In this document: one piece after another, positions 25,235 to 35,442 of the stretch
Position numbering within the stretch: position 1 is the stretch's first letter
Layout of the letters: every line of letters starts with the position of its first letter
From: Venturia oleaginea
Taxonomy: Eukaryota; Ascomycota; Dothideomycetes; Venturiales; Venturiaceae
Direction of reading: 5' to 3'
Assembly (NCBI GenBank): GCA_013176395.1
Contig: JABMLP010000018.1
Span: forward strand, 1,227,631-1,291,630
DNA: 64,000 nt
Program-made: the position numbers and the translations under genes
The notes under the pieces: generated by a model
What the model was told of the DNA's origin: nothing
The model's input: the letters and a program-made list of their open reading frames with translations, nothing else
Databases searched by the model: none

Positions 25235-25713
25235 TGCTGGAGAAGGTGGGGAAGAGAGCAGAAGAAGGAGAGCAAGAATTAGCTATCGATAAATGACCGA
25301 AGCATAGTCTGCTGTCCACCATACGATGATACCGGCGATCCGCTAAGTCCACCAGAGGACATGAAGAGTCGTTGCGCGAGCGTGACCGACGGGATGGGCC
25401 GGATTGCGTTTCATATGGTGTACTCCTTTTCTGCTCCCACCTGGAAAGAACGTACAAACTGCCATAGAACTCCAATGAAAAATGGTTCACGGGTTCACGA
25501 GATTCGACATCGGTATCACATCGCAATGAGTATAATGACGAGGAAGTGTTCCTGTGCTATACGTACGCTTGTCTTGCTTCTTCTTCACCATCTCAGAGGA
25601 ACTTCGATGCCTACTTTACAGACATGATCATTACGAAACCCCCATGTGAGACGCCAAACGGAATATTCCTGAACATTGCGAATACGAGTAAAAGATTTCA
25701 AGGATGTAGCTGC
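25235..25713. other. Convergent 3' flanks
   Basis: A 479-bp gap between the stop codons of the unassigned gene and the SSF1 gene. No coding frame is supported. Confidence 0.5.
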
Positions 25714-27201
25714 TCAACCACCATCTTCCATCTCCTCATCTTCGTCTTCCGCTCCGTCCTCTTCGGCGCTGACATCGCTGTCCCAGTACTCGTCATCATC
25801 GATATCGTAGTCCCCACCGTTTTCTCCATCCTCATCCTCGTCCTCATCTTCTTCTTCGTCATCCTTGCCTGCTCCCCTCTCCTTTCTCTTTCGTTCGACA
25901 TTCTCTTTCTGTATTCTCCTCCGCTCTTCCTTTTCTTTTCTCCTCTCTTCCCATTTCTTCTCCAACTCCTTCTGCTCAGCAGCACTCTTTTGCACATGAT
26001 CGTGCCACATAATCTTCCCACTGCAAAGACCCTCTTCTACCTTGATCAGTCTCATGCGCATCCTGGGTCCCAATTCCGTAAGTTTGACAGCACGTTTTTC
26101 GACGCCTGGTCTACTGCCACTTTTCTCATCTTTTGCTGCTTTGGCCATTTCCTTTTGGTGTTTCGACCTATTCAGGACTTTTCGGGTTGTATTTGCCAAG
26201 ACTTCAACTTCCGCGTCTGTATCTGCTTCGGATTCAGAGGCGGACGTGTAGTTTCCCATGTCTGCGTCTCCATCAAGGAGGAATTGGGATACGTCTTCTA
26301 GTTTTCCTAAGTTGGGGAGACTTCTGCCTCTTCGTTCCTTCTTTTCGCCTCCTTCGGCTTGATTCAATCGCTTTAGTGGTTTTGGTATGCCTGTTACTTT
26401 TGAGGAAATTGTGTAGTGTCTTAAAGTTACGGTGTAGGCATTGTTGGCGGGATCGGTTGGTGGTTCGCGGTTCAGGAGGAGGACTCGTTTCACGGAGCCG
26501 AGAGGGGTGGCTTGAGGATTCAAAGGTGGGATTAAGGATTGGAACATTGTGGTTACGAGAGATTCAAGGTGTTTTGGGACGGGTGGAGGAGTCTTGTCGT
26601 CGGGCTTTGGTTGGGTTGAAAAGTTGTTCATTACTAACTACAATAAGATTGTCAGTTAGGTAGACGGCATGGGTAGAGATGGGAACTACCAAAGGAGCAT
26701 TCATGTATAGTTGTTTCGCATTCTTGGGTCTCCGTTGCGCTTTCATGATATCTTTGCAGAGAGAGTAATTCTCGACGCGGAAATGCAACGTGGGTCCTCT
26801 TGGTGTAATCGCCAGGCGCATATTAGTATTGCCGGAATCCGACCTCGAGAAGAGCAGCAAATGTGTAACGCCCAAAGGCCCGCACATAGTCGTGTAGTCT
26901 CGAAGCTTGTTTGACTTGCGCTCCTGTGGACAGTTAGTACAGCTCTCTGATTTCAGTAGTATCTTCTGAATGCAAGATTGAGAGAGGCAGAATCGCATAC
27001 CTTCAAGCGACTAGCAGTACCAGGCTCCATGACCGATCTCAGATCCTTAACCAATTGACTGACACTGGGACCAATCTCTCCAGCTCCAATGCGAATGACC
27101 ATGGTCTTGGGAGTCTTATCCATGGGCTTCCCCTTTGCGGTGGGATTGGCGCCATTGGAGGCGCCGACATGTGTTCTCTTCTTCACTCGTCTGCGCGCCA
27201 T
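25714..27201 (-). CDS. SSF1: Brix-domain ribosome biogenesis protein Ssf1 (Peter Pan)
   Basis: 60S pre-ribosome assembly factor acting in the nucleolus. Three exons fit: 27001-27201, 26690-26923 and 25714-26637, giving 452 aa. The start MARRRVKKRTHVG is basic, followed by the Brix domain: MVIRIGAGEIGPSVSQLVKD, then KLRDYTTMCGPLGVTHLLLF, then NMRLAITPRGPTLHFRVENY. The last third has KLTELGPRMRMRLIKVEEG, a lysine/glutamate coiled region and a long acidic tail, typical of the family. Introns are 77 and 52 nt. It is divergent from the RRP3 gene across 269 bp; both act in rRNA processing, so co-regulation is likely. No defects. Confidence 0.95.
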
Positions 27202-27470
27202 TGTATTGTGATTTTGTGGTTGGTATCGAAGCTGTTTGAAGATGACCTGAATCTTTTTTTCTGGATAGTCGGGAGCCAATCGGGGCTTCAAGATCTCCGC
27301 TTGCCAAGACTCTCTCACTCGCATTTTAAACAGGTCGACGACTCCACTTTATTTTCTATGCTTCAACGAGGAAACATTTTTAGACACGAAAGAGTCACCT
27401 TCAAGCGCATATATCACAGTAGAGAACCCATATCCGCCATCTCTCTCGAAACTCGCAGACGGTTTACACA
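27202..27470. promoter_or_regulatory. Bidirectional promoter between SSF1 and RRP3
   Basis: 269 bp separate the two start codons. The interval has a CCAAT-type site (GCCAATCGG) near 27272 and pyrimidine-rich leaders, but I see no clear PAC or RRPE element of the yeast ribosome-biogenesis regulon. Confidence 0.6.
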
Positions 27471-29549
27471 ATGTCGTCTCTTAAGAAGCGCAAGTCCACA
27501 AATGAGGACCGCGGAGCCAGTCCCACAAAGAAGAGCAAGAGAACGGAAGGAACCGTGGAAGATACAGCAAGAGAAGATATGGAGAGCGAAGATGAAGAAG
27601 TCTCATCAAATACTGCAGATGCGGTACAGACTTTCGCCGACTTGGGAATAATACCAGAACTAGCAGAGGCATGTGCAAAGATGGGCTACAAAGCGCCAAC
27701 ACCTATTCAGGCACAATCAATTCCATTGGCACTGGCTGGCAAAGATGTAATCGGCTTGGCAGAGACAGGTTCTGGAAAGACGGCAGCTTTTGGACTTCCC
27801 ATATTACAAGCCCTTCTTGCCAACCCAGCGCCAAATTTTGCTTTGGTTCTGGCTCCGACGAGAGAACTTGCGTATCAGATTTCGCAGCAGTTCGAGGCGT
27901 TGGGGAGCATAATCAATGTGAGGTGTGCTACCATCGTTGGAGGTATCTTACAATTTCTATCCTTCTTCTTTCTGACCTAAATTCTAATCAGAGCCTAGGC
28001 ATGGATATGGTAGCTCAAGGAATAGCGCTGGCAAAGAAACCACACATAATCGTCGCGACCCCCGGACGTCTGCTCGATCATTTGGAGACGGTTCGTACTC
28101 GCCCAGAATCATCATGATAAAGCGCTCGCAAAACTGACGCCAGGATAGACGAAAGGTTTCAGCCTTCGGACGATTAAATACCTCGTTCTCGACGAAGCTG
28201 ACAGGCTCTTGGACCTCGACTTTGGACCTGTGTTGGATAAGATTCTGAAAGTATGCATGGACAGTGAAAGGGGATAGTAACGACCAAGCTAACAATATTC
28301 CTCAGAATCTACCGTCAGGAGGATCAGGGTCTCGCCATACCTATTTATTCAGCGCCACAATGAGTTCAAAAGTGGAGTCGCTGCAACGAGCTTCTCTTCA
28401 CGACCCTGTTAGAGTATCGATAAGTGCAACTTCTCATGAAACAGTTAAGCAATTGGTACAATCCTGGATCCTTTGCCCGCACAAGGATAAAGATCTATAC
28501 TTGGTCTACTTATTGAGCGACACTTTTCACGGACAGATGACCATAGTATTCACGTAAGTCACTTCATACTCAATTATATTAGCGACAGCAGCTAACAAGA
28601 CTTGAAAATAGCCGCACACAAGCGGAGACCCAAAGGCTCACCTTCTTGCTAAGAAGTCTTGGTCTGGACGCTATTCCTATACATGGAGGTCAGTATTTTC
28701 TTCTTTCATTCCTATCTCCATTCCTTTGCTTTGTGCAAAGATATCAGTATTCACGCGACGATTAAAATTTTCGGACACCAATAGCGGCCTCCTTCGCCAT
28801 TTCAACAAGCACGAGGAGTGGTTGGTATTCATGGGGCCCCAAAGAAAAAGTCTGGAGCATATTTTTGTTCCAAACAGCTCCGCTAATGCTTCCTCGAGGC
28901 ATTGGAGACAATTTCTCGGTAGATATGAAGTATTTGAGATCTTTGTCCGCTGTGTAGCATTTTGACGGATTGATTAAGCTTTATCAACTTATTGTTCTAA
29001 CCCCATTCCAGGCATGTCACAGTCAACACGCATGGGGGCCTTGGGCAAGTTTAGGGCAAGGTCACGGAACATCCTAGTCGCAACGGACGTTGCAGCACGA
29101 GGTCTGGACATACCTAGCGTCGATTGTGTCTTGAATTTCGACTTGCCAGATGACTCAAAGGTTGGTCGATTTTATCTTCCAACTACCTCCTCTTTCTGGA
29201 CTAATAAAGTATGCAGACATATGTCCACAGAGTCGGTCGAACTGCGCGTGCCGGAAAATCTGGACGGGCTATCAGCTTCGTGACGCAATATGATGCAGAT
29301 GTTTGGCAGAGAATCGAGTTTGCCTTGGGCAAACAACTCGATAAGTTAAATCTTGTCAAAGAAGAAGTGCAAGTGCTCTCCAATCGCGTCAATGAGGCCC
29401 AGACGGTCGCGAAGAGAGAGTTGAGGGATTCCCAAGAGAAGGGTAGTAAGAAAGGTGGGATCGGGAGAGGCAGCGGCAAGGATAGGAAGGGCCATGGTAC
29501 GGGCCATAAGAGACGAGGGAGGGGAGAAAGAGATGTTGAGGAAGGCTGA
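27471..29549 (+). CDS. RRP3: DEAD-box rRNA helicase Rrp3 (DDX47)
   Basis: ATP-dependent RNA helicase required for 18S rRNA processing. Seven exons (27471-27942, 27999-28090, 28149-28250, 28306-28553, 28612-28688, 29012-29160, 29217-29549) total 1473 nt, giving 490 aa. All motifs are in order: TPIQAQSI (Q), AETGSGKT (I), PTRELA (Ia), TPGR (Ib), LDEAD (II), SAT (III), DVAARGLD (V) and [10 protein letters not shown] (VI). A basic, acidic-patch head of about 60 residues and a Gly/Lys-rich tail flank the core. Intron 5 is 323 nt, far longer than the other five (52-58 nt). The sequence at the exon 5/6 join reads [19 protein letters not shown], as expected for the family. Confidence 0.95.
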
Positions 29550-31043
29550 ATTTGGTGAGTTTACTATCACAGTAACCTGATGCGTTGATGTTTCAAGTAT
29601 TGGTATCCTGGATCTGAGATTTGATCTTATTGAAAAAGCTAGCAGATTCCTGATCGGATTTTGAATGCAGTGCTAGATCGACTACAGTTCTTGTCACAAC
29701 CTTATGGCGTCTAATACTGTGAGTACGATATCCATTCATGTTGAATTAAGGACATGTTTGATCAATTGAGGTATATTTGACCGCAAATCGACTTTCAGTA
29801 CGCATTGCACAGCGGCGACAACAACAACGCAGCTGTGGTTTTTGCATCCCATGACTTTCACGAGAGAAGTCCCGAGTCCCTCAAGCACACAGTCATCCAT
29901 GTCTGTCATTGAACACGACTTAAAGAGCGTTTATCATGCTTTGCAGATTCTCATCGAGATCCTCTTATCAGTCAGGAGACGGGTTACATAAATAGCAGCG
30001 GAAAAGAGCGATAGGAACGAAATTTCGAGGTTTTAATCAAGGAGGAGCCGATTAGCAGCGTGATATACATACACATGGTTAAGATGATTTAGATGGGGGT
30101 GAACAATTTGCTGATACCGTATATTAATTTGACCGGAATATACAGAAAGGTAGTCACAGCAGTAGGGAACACTCTATCTTTCAGCGTGCAACACTGTTAA
30201 CGTATGTCATTCGTGCGTCAACGTGGACATTCTGGCATTTTTTGACAGACCAGATCTTCTTTACCAGCAGCTCTGCCTCACAGCAAAACCTAGCCGAAAA
30301 ATATTGATCATTCAATTCCGATCTTTTGAGTATAATTAGAACCTCTTCTAAATAGGCTTAGTATAACTGAAAAGCGTTCCGGTATATCTGAAAAGCCTCC
30401 GGAACGGTTCCGAAGGTCCTATCCGAGTCCTTAGGCATTAATACGATATCCCGTAAAACCTCCGGGCAGCGCTAACAGTGAGACCTACCGTAGAGAGTAG
30501 CAAAGGGCACACGAGCCTCCATTCGCCACTCCCGCTGCGCTCGGCTAGAAGAGAACTTTGGAGAAGGTCTTGCTGGGGCGGAGCCAAAGCCTCGCTTAAA
30601 GCAAGAAGCAACGCCCTCATAGTATAACCTTCCACGCAAGCTCGGGGTGCACCACACGCATGGGGCAGCTCTACAGTCGGGGCAGCTCTATGCTGGATAA
30701 TTGTGCATCTTTATTCTCCTTTCGAGGTGTTAAAGATTCTGGTGATGTTGGTCAGTGTCCTAGTGATGCTGATCTGTGTAGAGGATAAGTGGATCTAGCT
30801 TGGTGTTGCTAGCTTAAGCGTCGTGCATCAACAGATTTTGTATGAGGAATGTCGTGCACGGTGCTAGGGTTTTCTACGTGATACTATTAATACATCACCT
30901 TGGCGCTAGTCAAAATTGCGGACTTTTTTTTCGTTGTCCTATTTATCCCCTTCTATCGGCTTGATCTTATGTTGCAGCTTTCTTTCCTCGTATTCACGGC
31001 TTTGGACTCGGATGGGACCGTTCTACTTAGGCTTTTTTAGCTA
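29550..31043. other. Gene-free transition into transposon-rich half
   Basis: About 1.5 kb with no gene. Segments at 30887-30925 and 31005-31040 resemble segments to the right of the adjacent pogo element (32539-32580 and near 33270-33310), so the pogo copy seems to sit inside older repeated sequence. No RNA gene was recognised. Confidence 0.5.
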
Positions 31044-31045
31044 TA

Positions 31046-32514
31046 ACGTGTTCCACCACCGAGCTGGTCAAAAAGGCTTGGCACGACCAACTCATGTTAC
31101 GACACTTCAATTTAATCGCTATTAACAATAGATTCTAAGTCCGTCGTGCTGCTACCTGATTCAGATGATATCTCGATATCTTTTTTACAAGTTCGCGCAT
31201 TATGCCCAGTTGCGCCGCAGTTCCTACAGCGCCGTTGAGTTGGTCGGGCTATTTCTTGACCACCACTACCACGAGCCTTCTTTGATCCCTGAGGCGCGAC
31301 AGACGCCTCGGCAGCTACCTGCGCTGCTACAGTACCATATTCTATAGTACCACCTTGCTGGATCCACTTCCTTTTGCGCCATTTTCGCTTTGTCATTACT
31401 GCCAATTGCTCTTCAAGCTCGCGGTTGCGCGCAACAAGTAGAGCGTTTTGGTGTAGCATCAATTCAGCGCCCTTGACAAGCTGGGAAAAGCCTGCCTGGG
31501 CAGTAACTGGTGACCGAGTAAAGGACTCGCTTACAAGCTTGGATTGGGATCCAAATTCAAGAGTATTGCTTGGAGTCTTCGACTGCCACGGCGTCTCCTG
31601 CGGTGGGGGTGCTGGTGGGGTACGTAGCCGTACTTCAAGGCGATCCAATACCACCTCCGCGTTGATAGGGACTAGCCCTACCATCTCAAAAGCCTTTCGA
31701 CAGTTCTCTTCTGTAAACACGTCGAAAAACGTGTCTTTGAAGGCTGGGAGGAAGCCTTCTTTGTTGATATGGTAGACGCGTCGGCGTGCCAAGTCTCGAA
31801 CTCGTTGAGAGTACTTGCACTTCAAAGGCGAGAAGCAGACCACATCAAGCGGCTGGAGGATATGCGATGAAGGAGGTGGCATACAGAGCGTTATGATCTT
31901 ATGTTCGAGGCAGTGGTCCTTGAAATCCTGGTTGAGATGGCTCTCATGGTCGTCCAAGATGAGCAGACTATACCCCCCCACTTGACGCGCCTTTGTATAC
32001 GCGTCAAAGTGCTTCAACCACTCAAGACCAAGCGCGTTGTTTGTCCAGCCGTTCTCAGAGACCGAGAGCTTCCAATTCCGTGGTATATCTGCCTCCTCAT
32101 ACCACGCAGAGATGTGAACGCGTCCTTTGTAGATAATGAATGGCGGGGTCGCATACCCAGCGGCGCAGATGCTCTGGATAACTGTAACCCACTCGCGGTC
32201 GAGGATGTATTGGACAATTGTCTGCTCTTCAGTCGTAGTGAGCTTGTGTTGGGCGTTGCGAGTATCTAGGCGATACGTGATTCCGTTGTATCGGCTAGTC
32301 AATGTTGAAGGAGGTACATCAAACGCTTCAGCAGCGCGCCGGAGGCTTCGGAATTGGTGGGTGTTATAGGCAGAAAGGGCAAGCTGAATTCTGCCTTCTC
32401 TGTTAGATAATTGCGCATTTTGTTGTTGAGACATATCGTGTTAATGAGGGAGTTGGTCGTCTTGACAGAAACTGACCAGCTCGGTGGGTTGACCAGCTCG
32501 GTGGTGGAACAAGT
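31046..32514 (-). mobile_element. pogo/Fot1-type DNA transposon, copy 1 (internally deleted)
   Basis: Flanked by TA dinucleotides at 31044-31045 and 32515-32516. Ends are inverted: left ACGTGTTCCACCACCGAGC, right the complement of ACTTGTTCCACCACCGAGC, with a second partial repeat of GACCAGCTCGGTGG inside the right end. It contains the 440-codon transposase frame. At 1469 bp it is shorter than usual Fot1/pogo elements (about 1.9 kb), in line with an internal deletion. Confidence 0.9.
31112..32434 (-). CDS. pogo transposase, in-frame deletion, C-terminal zinc knuckle
   Basis: 440 residues, uninterrupted. The HTH-psq DNA-binding N-terminus (MSQQQNAQLSNREGRIQLAL) runs to QTIVQYILD and then jumps straight to REWVTVIQSICAAGY in the DDE domain. 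The CENP-B-type HTH and the first catalytic Asp (in FDEIGFQMG of copy 2) are missing, so this protein cannot catalyse transposition. The second Asp (LLILDDHESH) and the third acidic position (SHILQPLDVV) remain. The C-terminus carries a CCHC knuckle (CRNCGATGHNARTC) and an acidic serine tail. The deletion preserves the reading frame, so a product could still bind DNA or dimerise; that is inference. Confidence 0.85.
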   Translation of the reverse strand: MSQQQNAQLSNREGRIQLALSAYNTHQFRSLRRAAEAFDVPPSTLTSRYNGITYRLDTRNAQHKLTTTEEQTIVQYILDREWVTVIQSICAAGYATPPFIIYKGRVHISAWYEEADIPRNWKLSVSENGWTNNALGLEWLKHFDAYTKARQVGGYSLLILDDHESHLNQDFKDHCLEHKIITLCMPPPSSHILQPLDVVCFSPLKCKYSQRVRDLARRRVYHINKEGFLPAFKDTFFDVFTEENCRKAFEMVGLVPINAEVVLDRLEVRLRTPPAPPPQETPWQSKTPSNTLEFGSQSKLVSESFTRSPVTAQAGFSQLVKGAELMLHQNALLVARNRELEEQLAVMTKRKWRKRKWIQQGGTIEYGTVAAQVAAEASVAPQGSKKARGSGGQEIARPTQRRCRNCGATGHNARTCKKDIEISSESGSSTTDLESIVNSD

Positions 32515-32516
32515 TA

Positions 32517-33445
32517 TATGTGACGGAGTAGAAGGTCGTTAATACCTCACCTTGGCGTAGATTCGAATTGCGGGCGTCACTCAGTCGTTCGGTCAACAAT
32601 GGCCAATTTGATACCCAAACGGCATATCAGAATGCCCAAGTCGATACACAAACGACAACATTGTACTTTCGAAGTTGACGGTAAATTGAGCTAATCTTTT
32701 TGTCGTTTGAAGATCGACCAGGACTTTTCTCGGGCTTTTTGCGTGGACTCTTTCAAAAACCTGAGAGTTCGCCCGCGATTGTTATCTTCGCCCTACCAGT
32801 TTCTGTTTGCTTAGAGAAGATCTGCCTAAGGATTGAGGTAATTCTGGGCAGAATATTATCCCAAGGTGGCTTGGTAGGTCTTTGAACCCACCGGCGCGTC
32901 CCAGGACGGTTTCCACGAGTTTGATTGGTATCGATTGACTAGTGAGCTAATCGATATGTAAATCTCGAGATCGGATGTTACTAAATGGTACATCATCCCT
33001 ACTAGAGGCCTGTTTTCATTCGTTATAAAATCCGACCTGGGGCGCGCTGGTATCGGGGACGCTCTCTCTGATTCTCAGCCGTCAATACTTAATCTTATCT
33101 CTTATATTTTTGAAAAAAGTCAACTGAAAATCCTGAGAAATGGCCGGGTCTATTGTGGTTTGTACATCGAGGTGCAGAGGAGTGAGATCCTTTGAGTAGC
33201 TGAGTAGCTGACTAAATAAGTGAGAGCAACGCCCGCAATTCTGATCCCCGCTAAGGCGATGCATTGACGACCATGGACTCGGATAGGACTACTTAGGAGG
33301 CTTTTGTTTAAGCTGTCCCGAGCCTTTTCAAAGGAGTTCTTGTTACTGATAATCATGAAGGGCTAGGAACTAACTCATCTACTTTTTTCAGCTAGCTTTT
33401 ACTGTGGGGCGCAGAGCTCTAAATTGATGCAAACGATAACCATAC
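32517..33445. other. Inter-element sequence
   Basis: 929 bp between pogo copy 1 and the chromovirus. No gene. A few short segments resemble sequence left of pogo copy 1. The last bases do not match the 3' end missing from pogo copy 2. Confidence 0.45.
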
Positions 33446-33756
33446 TGTTAAGGGATGGAATCCTTCTCTCTAGCTTATCCATGACTGGATTTCCAATTGT
33501 TCTCTTGTTATTCTGCAAGCTGTCATGTTCTATTTTGCAAGCTGTCATGTTCTATTTCGCAAGCTGCCATGTTCTATTTTGCAAGCTGTCACGTTTCCAT
33601 TTAAAGATACTTTCTAGAAGGATCTATTGTAAGAGGAGGATTATATATACGAGCTATCCTTCCTGTACTTACACTTTCTTCTCTGTACTTAGATACTTTG
33701 AAATACAAGCAGTCTTCTCTCACTTGCGAAACACCTTTGAGGGTTGAACTCTTACA
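33446..33756 (+). repeat. Chromovirus 5' LTR
   Basis: TG...CA-bounded LTR. It contains four tandem copies of a 22-bp unit (core GCAAGCTGTCATGTTCTATT) at about 33512-33597 and a TATATATA box near 33644. Matches 39274-39585 almost base for base. Confidence 0.92.
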
Positions 33757-33817
33757 TTATCTAAGTACCTCAATCTTACAAAGGAAGAAAGGCTCACAGA
33801 GAGCAAGCTCCAAAAAG

Positions 33818-34135
33818 GAATTTCAAGAAGAGGACACTTGTCCTAATCCAAGAAGCGAGGGCCAACCTCAAGGGCCAAACAGAAAGGAATTTCAAGAAGA
33901 GGACACTTGTCCTAACTCAAGAAGCAAGGGCCAACCTCAAAGGCCAACTTCAAGGGCCAACCTCAAGGGCCAAACAAAAAGGGAATTCAAGAGAATTCAA
34001 GCTGAGATTTTCTAGAAGGTGCTAGAATCTCCAAGAAGCAAGGGCCAACCGAAAGGGCCAATCCAAAAAGGGAATTCAAGAGAATTCAAACTGAGATTTT
34101 CTAGAACGTGCTAGAATCTCCAAGAAGCAAGGGCA
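33818..34135 (+). repeat. Two tandem duplications in the chromovirus leader
   Basis: A unit of about 69 bp (GAATTTCAAGAAGAGGACAC core) is repeated at about 33818 and 33887, and a unit of about 84 bp (GATTTTCTAGAA core) at about 33970 and 34055. Short GGGCCAA motifs recur between them. It is leader RNA, not coding. Confidence 0.75.
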
Positions 34136-34479
34136 GGTCATCCTAAGACAGCGTAGTCTTAGGAGTTGAAGCTGTAATAAGCTGAGGAAAGAAAGAGCTA
34201 GGAAGAGAGATTTAATACACTTGGCCTTCACAGTCCCTGGGAGCTCTGTCCTTAGTAATAAGGATTGCAGAGCGGACTATAGTGTAAAAATCCTTCTGGG
34301 ATTCTATAGTCACCTTCCTATACTAATAGGCATTGACTCTATACTGCCTAGCAAATCTCTAGAGTAGAGCCTAGGAGTGTGTATAGTAGTGCTCTCTATT
34401 ATCTCTCATAGGTGAAAATATGGAAGGAGAAGATTAGGAACAAAGAGTTCCTCAAGAACCCCAAGCCCTACAAGAAGCT

Positions 34480-35442
34480 ATGGCAGCATTACAACATCAA
34501 CTAGCCATTCAGAACGATGCTATTACGCGTATTCTTACAATCTTGCCTAACACTACTCGCTCTGAGAACGTAGTAGAAGGACAAGAGACTAAGAATTCAC
34601 AAAAAGACAGAATACATAGGAAGAAAGCTGTACTTCCTAAGCTCCAAGAATTTGATGGCAAGCGTTCTGAATGGGCTCAGTGGTTTCAACAAGCAAGGAT
34701 GAAGTTGGAGATAGACGCAGAATCTATAGGGGATAGTAGGAACCAATTTGCCTACATCTTCTCTTCTCTACGAGGCTCCGCAGCTCAGGCTACTCTGGCC
34801 TACGTAAAGACAGCTCCAGAGGAAGATAAAACGGGACAGAAATTGTTACAGTATATGGACAACTTCTATGGCGATCCAGTACAACAACAAAGAGCTACTG
34901 TAAGCCTGTCCACAATCAAACAAAAAGAGAAAGAACCCTTCTTCTCTTTTCTTCCCCGTTTTGAAACCACTCTTGCTAATGCTGGAGGAATGACTTGGCC
35001 TGACGCTGTTAAAATTGCATTTCTACACAAAGCAATAAATCAAGAGCTGCGAAACCAGAGAATAGGCCAATCTCAGAGTACCTCCTACCAGCAGTTTGTG
35101 TCCGATCTTTTGAATACAAGTATGCAAATCACTACAGCAAAGATGCTCTCTTCCTCAGAAGATAAGTTACGATTCAGAGATAAAGAGAAGTCTTTTAAAA
35201 ATCTGAACGCTATGGACCGGGAGCCTACACGCGTAAACAAGTTAAAAATTTCGTCTAAAGCCTATGAATATAGGAAGGCAAATAACCTCTGCTTACGCTG
35301 TGGGAAGGCCGGCCATAGAATGAAAGACTGCTGGTTGGATACAGAGGTAGAAAGAGTCACGCAACTTGGTTCAAAAAGGGCCAAAGGAACCACTGAGGAG
35401 AATGAAGAAGTTGAAGAAGAGGACTACTCGGAAAAAGAGTAG
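34480..35442 (+). CDS. gag: Chromovirus Gag
   Basis: 320 residues: a helical capsid domain (EFDGKRSEWAQWFQQA to FYGDPVQQQRATVSL) and a CCHC nucleocapsid knuckle (CLRCGKAGHRMKDC). An upstream ATG at 34420 is in the same frame and would add 20 residues, but a TAG at 34435-34437 blocks it; that stop reads as CAG to TAG. Gag is either initiated at 34480 or this copy has lost its proper start. The stop TAG at 35440 lies inside the overlap with the pol frame. Confidence 0.9.
   Translation: MAALQHQLAIQNDAITRILTILPNTTRSENVVEGQETKNSQKDRIHRKKAVLPKLQEFDGKRSEWAQWFQQARMKLEIDAESIGDSRNQFAYIFSSLRGSAAQATLAYVKTAPEEDKTGQKLLQYMDNFYGDPVQQQRATVSLSTIKQKEKEPFFSFLPRFETTLANAGGMTWPDAVKIAFLHKAINQELRNQRIGQSQSTSYQQFVSDLLNTSMQITTAKMLSSSEDKLRFRDKEKSFKNLNAMDREPTRVNKLKISSKAYEYRKANNLCLRCGKAGHRMKDCWLDTEVERVTQLGSKRAKGTTEENEEVEEEDYSEKE
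35415..35442 (+). other. Gag-pol overlap, candidate -1 frameshift site
   Basis: The pol frame is open from 35415, past the Gag stop at 35440-35442, and into the 35490 frame. Moving from Gag to pol needs a -1 shift. The overlap ends with GGAAAAAGAG just before the stop, a plausible slippery A-run. This is inference from frames only. Confidence 0.5.

Noticed and set aside
25546..26301. 251-codon hydrophobic + strand frame resembling a membrane protein.
   Set aside because: It is the antisense of the acidic tail of SSF1; GAA/GAG/GAT codons read backwards give Phe, Leu and Ile.
30438..30657. Short - strand frames between RRP3 and pogo copy 1.
   Set aside because: Two overlapping frames of about 60 codons with no motif; no supporting splice structure.
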